A program made the translations under genes and the position numbers. Positions 35,231-44,380 of a DNA stretch of 64,000 nt are shown piece by piece (position 1 is the first letter of the stretch; every line of letters starts with the position of its first letter). Where the stretch lies: NCBI GenBank assembly GCA_024234505.1, contig JACKOD010000003.1:361001-425000 (forward strand), written 5' to 3'. The notes beneath the pieces are model-generated. The model saw only the letters and a list, made by a program, of their open reading frames with translations. It was not told the origin of the DNA and did not search any database. This stretch comes from Hahellaceae bacterium. GTDB taxonomy: Bacteria; Pseudomonadota; Gammaproteobacteria; Pseudomonadales; Oleiphilaceae.

Positions 35231-36160
35231 ATGGATATGAATTTTCGCGATTGGTTAATTGTTGCTGGTTTGGTCGTTCTTGTCTTGATCGTGCTGGATG
35301 GTTTGCGGCGAATGCATCGAGCCAGAAAGGACTCACTTGAAATCGCCAGGGGAATGGGGGGGCAGATGAATGGCTCGCCTCTGGATGATTTTAACCCGGA
35401 ACTACCCAATGGCGGGGCCAGAATAGTGAACCCGTTAGTCGAGGAAGGGGCAAACACGGAATACGCACAAAGAGATGATTTGCTTGGTGAGAGTTCGCTC
35501 GATGAACCCGTTGATTCCTCTGAAATGCGTTTGTCGGCCCATGACGATCGTGACGAAAATGTGATTGAGTTGCACTCAGAGCCGCGGAAAGTCGGCAGCT
35601 TGAAAACGGCCACAAAAATTGATTCACCTCGGCACTCGAAAAGTTTTGGTGAAGGACTCAAGCCAACAAATAAACGCGATAAACCGACGGGGACACCAAA
35701 AACGCCAGACGGCAATAAACGAAAAATAAATCAGGAAATTCTGGTCATTAATGTATTTAGTCGTTCGGCTGACGGCTTTAATTGTGGTGATTTGTTCAAC
35801 TTGTTCGACGCTTGTGGGCTTGAATTTGGTGACATGTCGATATTTCATCGTCATGAAGAAGCCGATACTGAATCGCCTGTTCAGTTCAGTGTCGCGAACG
35901 CCGTTGTGCCTGGAAATTTTTCGGTAGAGGATATGGATGAGTCATATACACCGGGCGTTAGTTTCTTTATGAGCCTTCCGGGGCCAACAGATAATATGCT
36001 GGCGTTCGAATGCATGCTTGCTACGGCGCAATGTGTGGTTAAAAACCTTGATGGCGAAATGAAAGATGAGCAACGCAGCGATATGACCATTCAAACCGTA
36101 GAGCATTGTAGACAGCGGATCAAAGACTTCGAGCGTAAACAGCTGTCGATACGCCGCTAA
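35231..36160 (+). CDS. zipA: Cell division protein ZipA
   Basis: An inner-membrane protein that tethers FtsZ to the membrane. The N-terminal anchor (about 5-25, WLIVAGLVVLVLIVLDGL) is followed by RRMHRARK; then a long acidic, Pro/Ser/Lys-rich flexible linker (about 30-175), and a C-terminal FtsZ-binding domain (about 180-305) with LVINVFSRSADGFNCGDLFNL in parts and FFMSLPGP. The start is probably the ATG at 35231; an in-frame GTG at 35219 adds four residues and lacks a ribosome-binding site. At 309 aa it is normal. The order smc-zipA-ligA is shared with Pseudomonas. Confidence 0.93.
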   Translation: MDMNFRDWLIVAGLVVLVLIVLDGLRRMHRARKDSLEIARGMGGQMNGSPLDDFNPELPNGGARIVNPLVEEGANTEYAQRDDLLGESSLDEPVDSSEMRLSAHDDRDENVIELHSEPRKVGSLKTATKIDSPRHSKSFGEGLKPTNKRDKPTGTPKTPDGNKRKINQEILVINVFSRSADGFNCGDLFNLFDACGLEFGDMSIFHRHEEADTESPVQFSVANAVVPGNFSVEDMDESYTPGVSFFMSLPGPTDNMLAFECMLATAQCVVKNLDGEMKDEQRSDMTIQTVEHCRQRIKDFERKQLSIRR

Positions 36161-36252
36161 ACTGGTAAATTTTGCAATAACACTCCCCATATCAGAGCTT
36201 GAGCAAAGGTTCGGCTCTGATCTCCGCTATTTCCGGCATACACGACTTGAGC

Positions 36253-38274
36253 ATGACTATGATCCCTGATTCCGTTAAAGCGGAACTTGCTTCGCTTAGA
36301 ATTGAAATCAATGAACACAATCATCGGTATTATGTTATGGACGAGCCCTCCATTCCAGATGCTGAATATGATCGTTTGATGAATCAACTTAAGCGTTTGG
36401 AATCTGAATGGCCAGACTTGGTTTCACCTGACTCGCCTACGCAACGGGTAGGTGCGGCACCGATCATCAGTTTTAAGCAAGTCACTCACGAAATTCCCAT
36501 GCTGTCTCTAGATAACGCCTTTTCCTTCGAAGAGCTTGAAGACTTTGACAGAAGAGTCCGGGAGCGTTTGGAGGCTAGTGAAAGCGTGACATATGCGTGC
36601 GAACCCAAAATGGATGGGATTGCAGTCAGTCTGCTGTACGAAAACGGCGCACTCGTCAGAGCGGCCACCCGAGGTGATGGGCAATCGGGGGAGGATATAA
36701 CTCATAACGTTCGGACAATTAAATCTGTGCCGCTCCTGCTCAGAGGAAAGGATTTTCCGGAGCTTTTGGAAGTCAGGGGCGAAGTCTATATGCCAAAAAG
36801 CGCCTTTGATCGGGTAAACAAACGGGCAGAGGCTGAGGGACTGAAAACATTCGTCAATCCTCGCAATGCCGCATCGGGAAGTTTGCGACAGCTAGACCCC
36901 AGAATCACCGCTACACGGGGCCTGGATATGTATTGTTATGGTCTTGGCATTGTGACTCCGGCACCTTTCGCTGACGCTCATCTGGAAAGTTTAAATAAAC
37001 TACGCACCCTGGGGTTTCGAGTTAATCCTCTGACGGAAAGTGCCTGTGGCGTTGAAGGGTGCCATGCGTACTATCAAAAAGTGATGGCATTGAGAGATTC
37101 GTTGCCCTACGAAATCGACGGTATTGTTTTTAAGGTCGACAACTACAAAAAGCAGCAGGCTCTGGGTTTTGTTTCCAGAGCGCCCAGATGGGCTATTGCA
37201 CATAAGTTCCCTGCGCAGGAAGAATTGACTCAGGTTGTGGATGTTGAGTTTCAGGTAGGGCGTACGGGCGCGATAACCCCGGTGGCGCGATTGACCCCGG
37301 TCTTTGTAGGTGGTGTGACGGTTAGCAACGCGACATTGCATAACATGGATGAGATTCGTCGTCTGGATTTGAGGATCGGAGATTTCGTTGTCATTCGTCG
37401 CGCCGGCGATGTCATACCGCAGATTGTTAACGTAGTAAAGGAACGCCGGAATCCAGAGGTCAAAGAGGTCTTGCTGCCCGTCCGATGTCCGGTCTGCGAC
37501 TCTGCTGTGACCCAGATTGAAGGTGAAGCCGTCGCTCGTTGTTCCGGAGGCTTGTATTGCCAGGCTCAGCGAAAAGAAGCGATCAAGCATTTTGCTTCGA
37601 GAAGAGCGATGGACATTGACGGCCTTGGCGACAAAATAGTCGATGCGTTGGTTGATCAGGGATTGGTCAAGACGGTGGCTGATCTTTATGCCCTTACTGT
37701 TAGTCAAATTGCGGCATTAGATCGAATGGGGCAAAAATCAGCAGAAAATCTGATTGGCGCAATACAACGTTCAAGGCAAACGCAATTAGCCAACTTTATT
37801 TATGCACTCGGAATTCGAGAAGTGGGTGAGGCTACTGCACGCGCACTGGCCAATTTCTTAAAGACGCTTGAATCGATGATCAGTGCATCAGTGGACGACT
37901 TGCAGCAGGTGCCCGATGTTGGCCCGGTGGTGGCAAGCCATATCGAAACGTTTTTTCGGCAGCCGCACAATCTAGAAACGATAGAAGCACTCTTGGCGGC
38001 CGGTATCGTCTGGCCGGAGGTAGCTTCGAGCGATATAGATCACCCACTCAAAGGAAAAACTTTTGTAATCACCGGCACCCTGAGCAGTTTAGGGCGTGAG
38101 GAGGCAAAAGATCGACTCCTTAAGGTGGGTGCAAAAGTCAGTGGCAGCGTATCGAAGAAAACCGATTTTGTCGTTGCAGGCGAAGCGGCGGGGTCTAAAC
38201 TTGAAAAGGCACAGGCGTTGAATCTTACGATTGTCGACGAAAATTGCTTCCTGAAAATGTTGGAAAATTCGTAG
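36253..38274 (+). CDS. ligA: NAD-dependent DNA ligase LigA
   Basis: Seals nicks using NAD. The N-terminal Ia domain has HNHRYYVMDEPSIPDAEYDRL in parts. The nucleotidyltransferase lysine is K119 in PKMDG; the OB fold follows. A four-cysteine zinc finger (C412, C415, C430, C436), helix-hairpin-helix repeats (about 440-580) and a C-terminal BRCT domain (about 595-670) complete the family order. I place the start at the ATG at 36253; an in-frame ATG at 36199 adds 18 residues of no similarity. At 673 aa it is normal (E. coli 671). It follows zipA by 92 bases, probably in the same operon. Confidence 0.96.
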   Translation: MTMIPDSVKAELASLRIEINEHNHRYYVMDEPSIPDAEYDRLMNQLKRLESEWPDLVSPDSPTQRVGAAPIISFKQVTHEIPMLSLDNAFSFEELEDFDRRVRERLEASESVTYACEPKMDGIAVSLLYENGALVRAATRGDGQSGEDITHNVRTIKSVPLLLRGKDFPELLEVRGEVYMPKSAFDRVNKRAEAEGLKTFVNPRNAASGSLRQLDPRITATRGLDMYCYGLGIVTPAPFADAHLESLNKLRTLGFRVNPLTESACGVEGCHAYYQKVMALRDSLPYEIDGIVFKVDNYKKQQALGFVSRAPRWAIAHKFPAQEELTQVVDVEFQVGRTGAITPVARLTPVFVGGVTVSNATLHNMDEIRRLDLRIGDFVVIRRAGDVIPQIVNVVKERRNPEVKEVLLPVRCPVCDSAVTQIEGEAVARCSGGLYCQAQRKEAIKHFASRRAMDIDGLGDKIVDALVDQGLVKTVADLYALTVSQIAALDRMGQKSAENLIGAIQRSRQTQLANFIYALGIREVGEATARALANFLKTLESMISASVDDLQQVPDVGPVVASHIETFFRQPHNLETIEALLAAGIVWPEVASSDIDHPLKGKTFVITGTLSSLGREEAKDRLLKVGAKVSGSVSKKTDFVVAGEAAGSKLEKAQALNLTIVDENCFLKMLENS

Positions 38275-38417
38275 TCAGTCGATAATTTAGCGGTACCGGC
38301 GTTTTATTCTGTGAACCAACAACGGTTTCAGTAAACTCTGTGTAGCCGCTCGTAACTGAATTTTATAAGATTTTGCGATAGTTCATCCGAATGATAAAAA
38401 AGGAAACGGAATTTTTC

Positions 38418-41075
38418 ATGACTTTCGCGAACAAGTTCCTCTCGATCGCTCTCGTTATAGCTTCTTCGACCCAATTCTCTGGGTGTAAAAGTGAATTGTC
38501 TCCCTCAGACCCTCGCGTGTTGGGCGTGCCTACGCAAACCGCCTTTCTTGGGGTTGAATTTGAATACAACTTTGGTGCAGAGGGCGGCGGCGGGCTCCTG
38601 GATTACTCCCTCTCCAATTCGCCAGACTGGTTTTCGCTTGAGGAAACTACGAACAAAGCAAGACATGGCGTAATCGGTCGCGGTGTTCCCGGAATCACCG
38701 GGGGACGTCGGGGAGAATTGGATCTCGGAACAACTTCCAATGTCGCCATCACCGTAAATGATGGCGGTCGCACGGGTACCAATACCTTCGAGATAGAAGT
38801 TAAGCATAATACCCTGGCGCTCACAGAAGTGACTGTGGCTGAGGGCGAGAGCAATGGGTATGTCAAGGATCCAAACGTTGAAAAGGAGCCTGAAACTCCC
38901 GCCACAGAGTGCGTGAAACCCGCAGGGGACGTGACCGGTGTTTATACGGTAGATGGAAAGGAATATAAAACCTACCCGGTTGTTATGTCGTTAGTGTTGG
39001 CGCAACCTTCGGTTGAGCCCGTTAAGGTACGCTATGAGTTGACCTCAGAGTTTATTGATATCACCGATCCGGCGAAAAAAGATGCTCAAGAAAAGCAAAA
39101 TCTGAGCAAGGCTCGCCCCCTATACGACTATGTGTCAGATAGTCACTCTCTGGCAGAACTGTCATATCTTCAGTCTGAGTCGATGGGCGGGGTTGTGACC
39201 TTCAATCCTGGCGTGACCACCTGTTATATCCGCGTCGAAGTGATAGACGATATCAAAGCAGAAAGAACGGAAACATTTCACGTTGAACTGAAGGAAGTTG
39301 TCAGCGGATTAGCCAGCTTTACCGCAGACAAATCCAAGGCGAAAGCTGGCATCAACATTCAGGACAACGAGCCTGTGGTCAGTTTTGAGCTAACGTCCAG
39401 TGTAGTAAATAAAGGGGGTGAAAAAACTTTTAAGGCGAAGCTGGATCGTGCCGTATCGAGAGAAGTAAGAACAAAAATCATCGCCGCGTCAAACGGTACC
39501 TTGACTAGCGAATTCTATTCACTGACACAGGCGGGTATGGGTAGTTCGGCCAATGGGGAAGTATTGACAGAGCTGGTTTTCCCAGCTGACACGACCGAGC
39601 TTGAGTTTGTGGTTAATATAGGTAACTCACTTGCAAAAGCCGGCGAGAGTTATGTTGATGATAAATTGATTAATCTCGAATTCAAGGAAGAATTTACCGA
39701 CTCGTCAGCAAGAACCAATGAGAAGGTTGTTCTGGCGATATACGTGAATGAATGGCTGAATACGTTGAATCTCAGTTCGCAGGGCAATGCGCTCTCGATA
39801 AAATCAATGCAGCTCGACAAAAACCAGAATGTTTTGTTGATCGGCGATATTCTGAATTCCTCGGGCAATCGTGACGGTGTATTTAAAACGTTTAACCGTA
39901 AGGGTGAGGCTGTTTCCATTGGTTTGGACGAGATCGTGTCTTCAACCGCAAATGGAGAAGTGACTGGCGCTGCTATCGCATCTATTACGCGACCCAATCC
40001 GGCAAAGACAGGCGATGATGATAAAGAGCTTATTCAGGTGGTCGCCGTTTTTAATGCGACCAGTGAAAACAATGGGATTGGTGGCAAGGATATCCGGGTT
40101 AGAGGCTTCGAGAGAGTCGTTAACGTCAATGCGTATACCTTGAAGTGGGAAAAAGTCATTGGCACTCAGTCTGATGATACCGCGACTTCGGTCGCATTAG
40201 ACACCTCGGGGAATGCCTATATTGCGGGTTATACACTGGGAAGTATACCTGCGGTAGATACCAAAGAAGCTCTGCCAAATATGGGCGGCGCAGATGGCTA
40301 TATTGCGAAGCTTGACACGAATGGAGCGATTGTGTGGCAAACGCTGTTGTCTTCTGCCGGCGAAGACATCATCACCAGTATTGATATGTCAGGTGCGAAT
40401 CTGGTTGTAGGAGGAACGACGACTGACCGTATCGCCTCGACCGGCAAGGGTGGAAAAGACCTGTTTGTTGTTAAATATGGCGTTAACGGGTCGAAATCTA
40501 CCAATGATCAACAGATTGGTACATATTTGGATGATGAGCTTACATCGGTTGCAACCAGCTCGACAGGCGTTTTTGTAACCGGTTATACACAAGGCGACAT
40601 TAATAATGCCGCCGTGGGTGACGAAGATATTAAGGATGTGGATCACTCATCGGTAGATTTTTATACCTTTAGTCTGGATTCTCGCAGTGAGTTGATATCT
40701 TACGCGCATACTGGTACCGAAAATACGGACCAAATGAACAAGATCCTTTCACTGGATACGCAGGCGCTGGTTGGGGGATTTGTTGAGGGTGGATTTAATG
40801 GCAGCAACTCGCTAGGCGGTAAAGATGCGTTAATTGCGGCCTACGAGACCGACCTTGCCAAAATTAACGGAACAGATGCAAATGCCAGCACCGCCAAAGA
40901 TATGAAATTGCTTTGGAGTGTTCAGTTTGGTGGCGCAGAAGATGATTCTATTATTGATCTGGATGTGTTCAAAAACGCCAAGCTGTTTTCCCTGAGCAGC
41001 TCATTCAAAGCAGGCGAGTTGAACTATATCCTTCAGCCACGAGAATCCATCAGTGGTGTGGAGCTATCAAAATAA
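38418..41075 (+). CDS. Large lipoprotein with Calx-beta-like and SBBP repeat-like regions
   Basis: A probable lipoprotein of 885 aa. Its signal peptide ends in the lipobox FSGC (C23). The next region resembles a cadherin/Ig-like fold (about 40-130). Two Calx-beta-like segments follow (about 135-330 and 335-440); one ends in the typical acidic turn EVIDDIKAERTETF and INIQDNEP. The C-terminal half has repeats of the SBBP beta-propeller kind (DTSGNAYIAGYT; GGADGYIAKLDTNGAIVWQ; GGKDLFVVKYG). Such proteins are surface or periplasmic and often bind calcium or mediate adhesion; that role is inferred. The ATG at 38418 is chosen for signal-peptide form and AAGGAA upstream; an ATG at 38391 is possible. 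Confidence 0.82.
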   Translation: MTFANKFLSIALVIASSTQFSGCKSELSPSDPRVLGVPTQTAFLGVEFEYNFGAEGGGGLLDYSLSNSPDWFSLEETTNKARHGVIGRGVPGITGGRRGELDLGTTSNVAITVNDGGRTGTNTFEIEVKHNTLALTEVTVAEGESNGYVKDPNVEKEPETPATECVKPAGDVTGVYTVDGKEYKTYPVVMSLVLAQPSVEPVKVRYELTSEFIDITDPAKKDAQEKQNLSKARPLYDYVSDSHSLAELSYLQSESMGGVVTFNPGVTTCYIRVEVIDDIKAERTETFHVELKEVVSGLASFTADKSKAKAGINIQDNEPVVSFELTSSVVNKGGEKTFKAKLDRAVSREVRTKIIAASNGTLTSEFYSLTQAGMGSSANGEVLTELVFPADTTELEFVVNIGNSLAKAGESYVDDKLINLEFKEEFTDSSARTNEKVVLAIYVNEWLNTLNLSSQGNALSIKSMQLDKNQNVLLIGDILNSSGNRDGVFKTFNRKGEAVSIGLDEIVSSTANGEVTGAAIASITRPNPAKTGDDDKELIQVVAVFNATSENNGIGGKDIRVRGFERVVNVNAYTLKWEKVIGTQSDDTATSVALDTSGNAYIAGYTLGSIPAVDTKEALPNMGGADGYIAKLDTNGAIVWQTLLSSAGEDIITSIDMSGANLVVGGTTTDRIASTGKGGKDLFVVKYGVNGSKSTNDQQIGTYLDDELTSVATSSTGVFVTGYTQGDINNAAVGDEDIKDVDHSSVDFYTFSLDSRSELISYAHTGTENTDQMNKILSLDTQALVGGFVEGGFNGSNSLGGKDALIAAYETDLAKINGTDANASTAKDMKLLWSVQFGGAEDDSIIDLDVFKNAKLFSLSSSFKAGELNYILQPRESISGVELSK

Positions 41076-41076
41076 A

Positions 41077-41132
41077 TGAAGCCTCAGGCTTCAACGTGTA
41101 GTGAGTGATTGGCAGCGATCGTTTTTAAAAGA
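41077..41132. repeat. Two hairpins at the convergent lipoprotein/CBS gene ends
   Basis: TGAAGCC-TCA-GGCTTCA (41077-41093) is a perfect 7-bp stem spanning the stop of the CBS gene. About 20 bases on, GCAGCGATC and GATCGCTGC form a 9-bp stem with a 10-base loop inside the last codons of the same gene. Neither has a clear U-tract, but together they could block read-through from both sides. Confidence 0.45.
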
Positions 41133-41710
41133 TCGCTGCTCGTTAACACACCAACCATTAAGTTTTGATCAATCACCGCGATCGCATTCAAATTCTGATT
41201 GAGTAGCAACCTGGCAGCCACAGATATTTGTACTGATGGTCCCGCGCTATACATAAAGCGAGGAATAAACTCCCTGACAGGGATATCTTTTAAGGATGTT
41301 AGGTCGAGCTTCGAATTAAAGATAAATGACAGAATATCTCCGAAAGACAGTATTCCTGTCACCTTGCTTTGCTCTGATACAACAATATGATGAATACTGT
41401 GCGCTTCGTAAAGTTCCCAAGCCGCTTCGATAGGCGCACTTCCTTCAAGTGTAATCAAACGCTGACTCATGACTTCCGAAATCTTTGCATCGTGAGAGGT
41501 GTTTTCCTCACCGATGGCATTTAACGTGTTTCTGACTCCCTGACCATAATTTGTGGCATAAGCTGTAGGCAACAATATACTGTTTTTTAATACGCTCGCA
41601 CTCTTTTCGGCCGCCGCGACATGCTCCAGCTCATTCACTCGTCGCTCAAAGTGAAGTGGTGATAGTGGCGTATAGTAGCCTCGACCAGGCTCATGAATGA
41701 AAAGGCTCAT
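41084..41710 (-). CDS. CBS-domain protein
   Basis: Two CBS modules (about 75-130 and 145-200) form a Bateman pair in the C-terminal two-thirds: ISEVMSQRLITLEGSAPIEAAWELY and VTGILSFGDILSFI in pieces, then VQISVAARLLLNQNLNAIAVID. Such pairs usually bind adenine nucleotides and regulate a partner. The N-terminal 70 residues are unlike other domains and hold a GRGYYTPLSP start. No enzyme domain or membrane segment is attached, so it probably acts on another protein. It is 20 bases upstream of nothing on its own strand except its convergent lipoprotein neighbour, and lies downstream of mnmC (20-base gap), so they are probably co-transcribed. Confidence 0.88.
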   Translation of the reverse strand: MSLFIHEPGRGYYTPLSPLHFERRVNELEHVAAAEKSASVLKNSILLPTAYATNYGQGVRNTLNAIGEENTSHDAKISEVMSQRLITLEGSAPIEAAWELYEAHSIHHIVVSEQSKVTGILSFGDILSFIFNSKLDLTSLKDIPVREFIPRFMYSAGPSVQISVAARLLLNQNLNAIAVIDQNLMVGVLTSSDLLKTIAANHSLHVEA

Positions 41711-41730
41711 CGGCGTACCTCTCGGGATGC

Positions 41731-43782
41731 CTATATTTTTCGGCGCTTCAGGTCTCGGATGATAAAGCGTGCCGGATGAATCATCGACAGCAGGTCAACA
41801 GGCATAGGCAGTGGCCTGTTATCTATTGTATCGGCAACAATCTCACATGCTAGAGGGATGCTGGCTAAACCTTTCGATCCATGAGCAATATTTGCATACA
41901 GACCCGGCATCGCCAGATCAAGCGGGGGGATCATCGCGTTAGCGTCTTTTCGATAATCTGAGAAGTGTGTTACCGACGCAGCGTAATCGGGAATGGCGCC
42001 AATGACAGGAAGGTAATCATTTGTCATGCATCGAAATGCCGCATGGCCCTGCAAAGTATCGGGTGTAAGTTCGAGTAGTTCGAGTGAAGAGGGGAGCCAG
42101 TGGCCTAATGAATCTATATTTCGAGTATGGTCTTCATCTGAAATCTCAAGGCTTTCTATGTGTTGATCAAAGGTAGCGCCAAAACAATACTGGCCATTCT
42201 CGGCTGGACTGATATAGCCTTCGCCGCAAACCACGGTCTTAATTCGTTTGGATTCGCTATTTTGAGGCGCAACCGTTGTTTGCCCACGAATTTTTTTGAG
42301 TGGCAGGAAAGCCGTTTGTGTTAATTCAGTGGCTGCATGTGCATTTGCGAGTATCACGATATCGAAAGTATCCTCAATCGCTTTAGTACCGGAAAATAAT
42401 TGCCATTGATGTGATTGAAGACAGAAGGATAAACTGGTTATTGGGGTCTGATAGCGGCTTTCCGTCGCCATTCTGCTGGCAAAATACTGGCAAAGTTTTC
42501 TGGGAGATATCCATCCTGAACCGGGAAGATGGGTTCCTCCGCTGTTCACCGCGATCCCGATAACCTCGCTGGCAACGTCTGCCGTATCCAGATATTGCAA
42601 GATATCTTCCGGGTAATCTGATCTAGACTTCTGTTCGTATTGTCTGCATTGCTCTTTATCATCGTGGGCGAGCTGAACAAGTCCACAAGGATGCCAGAAT
42701 TGATGCTCAGCCTCTTGTGCCATGGCTTTTGACAGTCGGGAATAATACTTGCCGGCAAAGTTATAACTGTACAGCCAGTAAGCGCTTTCAGGATTAAATT
42801 GTTTGGCCAATTTAATGTATAGCGCCCCTTGTTTATTACCGGAAGCCTCCTCGCCTGCGTATTTGTTTCGTTCGAAAAGTGTTATATCGTGCCCACGTTG
42901 TTTTAGCTCGTGTGCTGTCATTAGCCCGGATAGTCCGGCACCGATTATTGCGACTCGTTTCTTTATTTTTTGCTTGGATTTATGATGGGAGGCGGCAATC
43001 CAGGGGTATTGTCTGATTTGCTCCTGGGTCAAATTGTCAGGCTGATCCTCGGTTGTAACAAATGTACCGCACAGAATGTCTCGCTTTTGCCCATACCCTT
43101 TCACTTTTCTTACGTTAAAACCAGCCGCACTAAGCGATCGTCGAACAAATCCTGCCGATGTAAAGGTGCTAACGGTGGTTCCGTTGCGACTGTGGGCTGC
43201 GACTTGCTGTATGAGGGCCTCCTCCCACATTTGAGGATTTAAAGACGGCGAAAAGCCATCTAGAAACCATGCATCAGCAACAAATATCGCTTTCCCGTAT
43301 TCTTCAATGGCGTCCCCAAAAAATAGGGTGAGAGTAACGCGCCCTTCTTCAAACACGAGCCTGTGGCAACCTTGCACCGATGGGGGGTATTGCTCAAGTA
43401 ACTGAGTTGCGAGCGACGCAAGCTCGGGCCAATAGGATAGGGCTCTTGCCATATCTTCCCGCTTCAGCGGCCAGCGTTCTACCGAAACAAAGTTGAGTGT
43501 GGCAATGGCACGGCTTTCGTCTGCTTGAGCCTTTCGCCAGCAGGCCCACGAACACAAGAAGTTCAATCCAGTACCAAAACCTGTTTCGGCAACGCAGAAA
43601 TGTTTACGACCGGGATCTAACAATCGTGTCGCTAAATGATTTTGAGCTAAAAATACGTGCCTGGTTTCTTCCAGTCCGGATTCGCGAGAGTAGTAGATAT
43701 CGCCAAATAGCGTAGACTTTGGCTGACCTTCATCGCTCCAGTGAAGATCAGCCGTTTCAATGGCAGGAGGGCGCAGTGTCAT
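41731..43782 (-). CDS. mnmC: Bifunctional tRNA modification enzyme MnmC
   Basis: Completes the 5-methylaminomethyl-2-thiouridine modification at U34. The N-terminal methyltransferase domain (about 1-245) has the SAM motif ETGFGTGLNFL and DAWFLDGFSPS. The C-terminal FAD-dependent oxidase (from about 270) has the dinucleotide loop GAGLSGLMTAHEL and the late motif HGSKGLAS. At 683 aa both domains are complete. The ribosome-binding site is weak; the gap to the upstream cyclophilin gene is only 11 bases, so translation may be coupled. Confidence 0.95.
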   Translation of the reverse strand: MTLRPPAIETADLHWSDEGQPKSTLFGDIYYSRESGLEETRHVFLAQNHLATRLLDPGRKHFCVAETGFGTGLNFLCSWACWRKAQADESRAIATLNFVSVERWPLKREDMARALSYWPELASLATQLLEQYPPSVQGCHRLVFEEGRVTLTLFFGDAIEEYGKAIFVADAWFLDGFSPSLNPQMWEEALIQQVAAHSRNGTTVSTFTSAGFVRRSLSAAGFNVRKVKGYGQKRDILCGTFVTTEDQPDNLTQEQIRQYPWIAASHHKSKQKIKKRVAIIGAGLSGLMTAHELKQRGHDITLFERNKYAGEEASGNKQGALYIKLAKQFNPESAYWLYSYNFAGKYYSRLSKAMAQEAEHQFWHPCGLVQLAHDDKEQCRQYEQKSRSDYPEDILQYLDTADVASEVIGIAVNSGGTHLPGSGWISPRKLCQYFASRMATESRYQTPITSLSFCLQSHQWQLFSGTKAIEDTFDIVILANAHAATELTQTAFLPLKKIRGQTTVAPQNSESKRIKTVVCGEGYISPAENGQYCFGATFDQHIESLEISDEDHTRNIDSLGHWLPSSLELLELTPDTLQGHAAFRCMTNDYLPVIGAIPDYAASVTHFSDYRKDANAMIPPLDLAMPGLYANIAHGSKGLASIPLACEIVADTIDNRPLPMPVDLLSMIHPARFIIRDLKRRKI

Positions 43783-43793
43783 ATCAACGGAAT

Positions 43794-44357
43794 TTATTCA
43801 ATGGTGACATTATTTATGATGATGGGTTTTAGGGGGACGTCATTGAAATATCCGGAGCGTCCCGTAGAGGTTGCAGCGATTTTATCGACAATGTCCATGC
43901 CACTCACTACTTTGCCAAATACCGCGTAGCCAGGATTGGTCAGGCTAAAGTCGAGAGGATTATTGTTCTCCACATTGATAAAAAACTGCGACGTGGCAGA
44001 ATTTGGATCATTTGTGCGGGCCATTGCAATGGTTCCACGGTTGTTATGAAGGCCGTTATCCGCTTCATTGTGGATAGGCGCCTTGGTTGCCTTACGTGCC
44101 ATGTCAGGGGTGAATCCCCCACCTTGAATCATAAATCCCGGAATAACCCGGTGAAAAATGGTGCCTTCGAAAAAGTGCTCATTCGCGTAATCTACAAAGT
44201 TCTTCACCGTCACTGGAGCCTTTTCTGCAAATAATTCCAGTTTAATGTTCCCCTCAGAGGTACTAATCGTGGCAAATGTGGAATGTTGTGGCTGTGCGTT
44301 ACTTGTAATGCTTAAAAGCATCAAACAGGCGGTGGCAAACACGCTAGCTAGTTTCAT
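43794..44357 (-). CDS. Periplasmic cyclophilin-type peptidyl-prolyl isomerase
   Basis: A proline isomerase of the cyclophilin class, exported by a signal peptide (MKLASVFATACLMLLSI..., probable cleavage after SNA at 21). The catalytic core motif FHRVIPGFMIQGG carries the active-site arginine, phenylalanine and glutamine; GTIAMARTNDPNSATSQFFI is conserved in parts. At 187 aa it is like E. coli PpiA (190). AAAGTGAG precedes the ATG. It probably heads a ppi-mnmC-CBS operon. Confidence 0.95.
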   Translation of the reverse strand: MKLASVFATACLMLLSITSNAQPQHSTFATISTSEGNIKLELFAEKAPVTVKNFVDYANEHFFEGTIFHRVIPGFMIQGGGFTPDMARKATKAPIHNEADNGLHNNRGTIAMARTNDPNSATSQFFINVENNNPLDFSLTNPGYAVFGKVVSGMDIVDKIAATSTGRSGYFNDVPLKPIIINNVTIE

Positions 44358-44380
44358 TGATATCTCACTTTAATAAATTG

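Noticed and set aside
37000..37707. 235-codon antisense open frame under ligA
   Set aside because: It lies fully inside ligA in another frame and has no family resemblance or ribosome-binding site.
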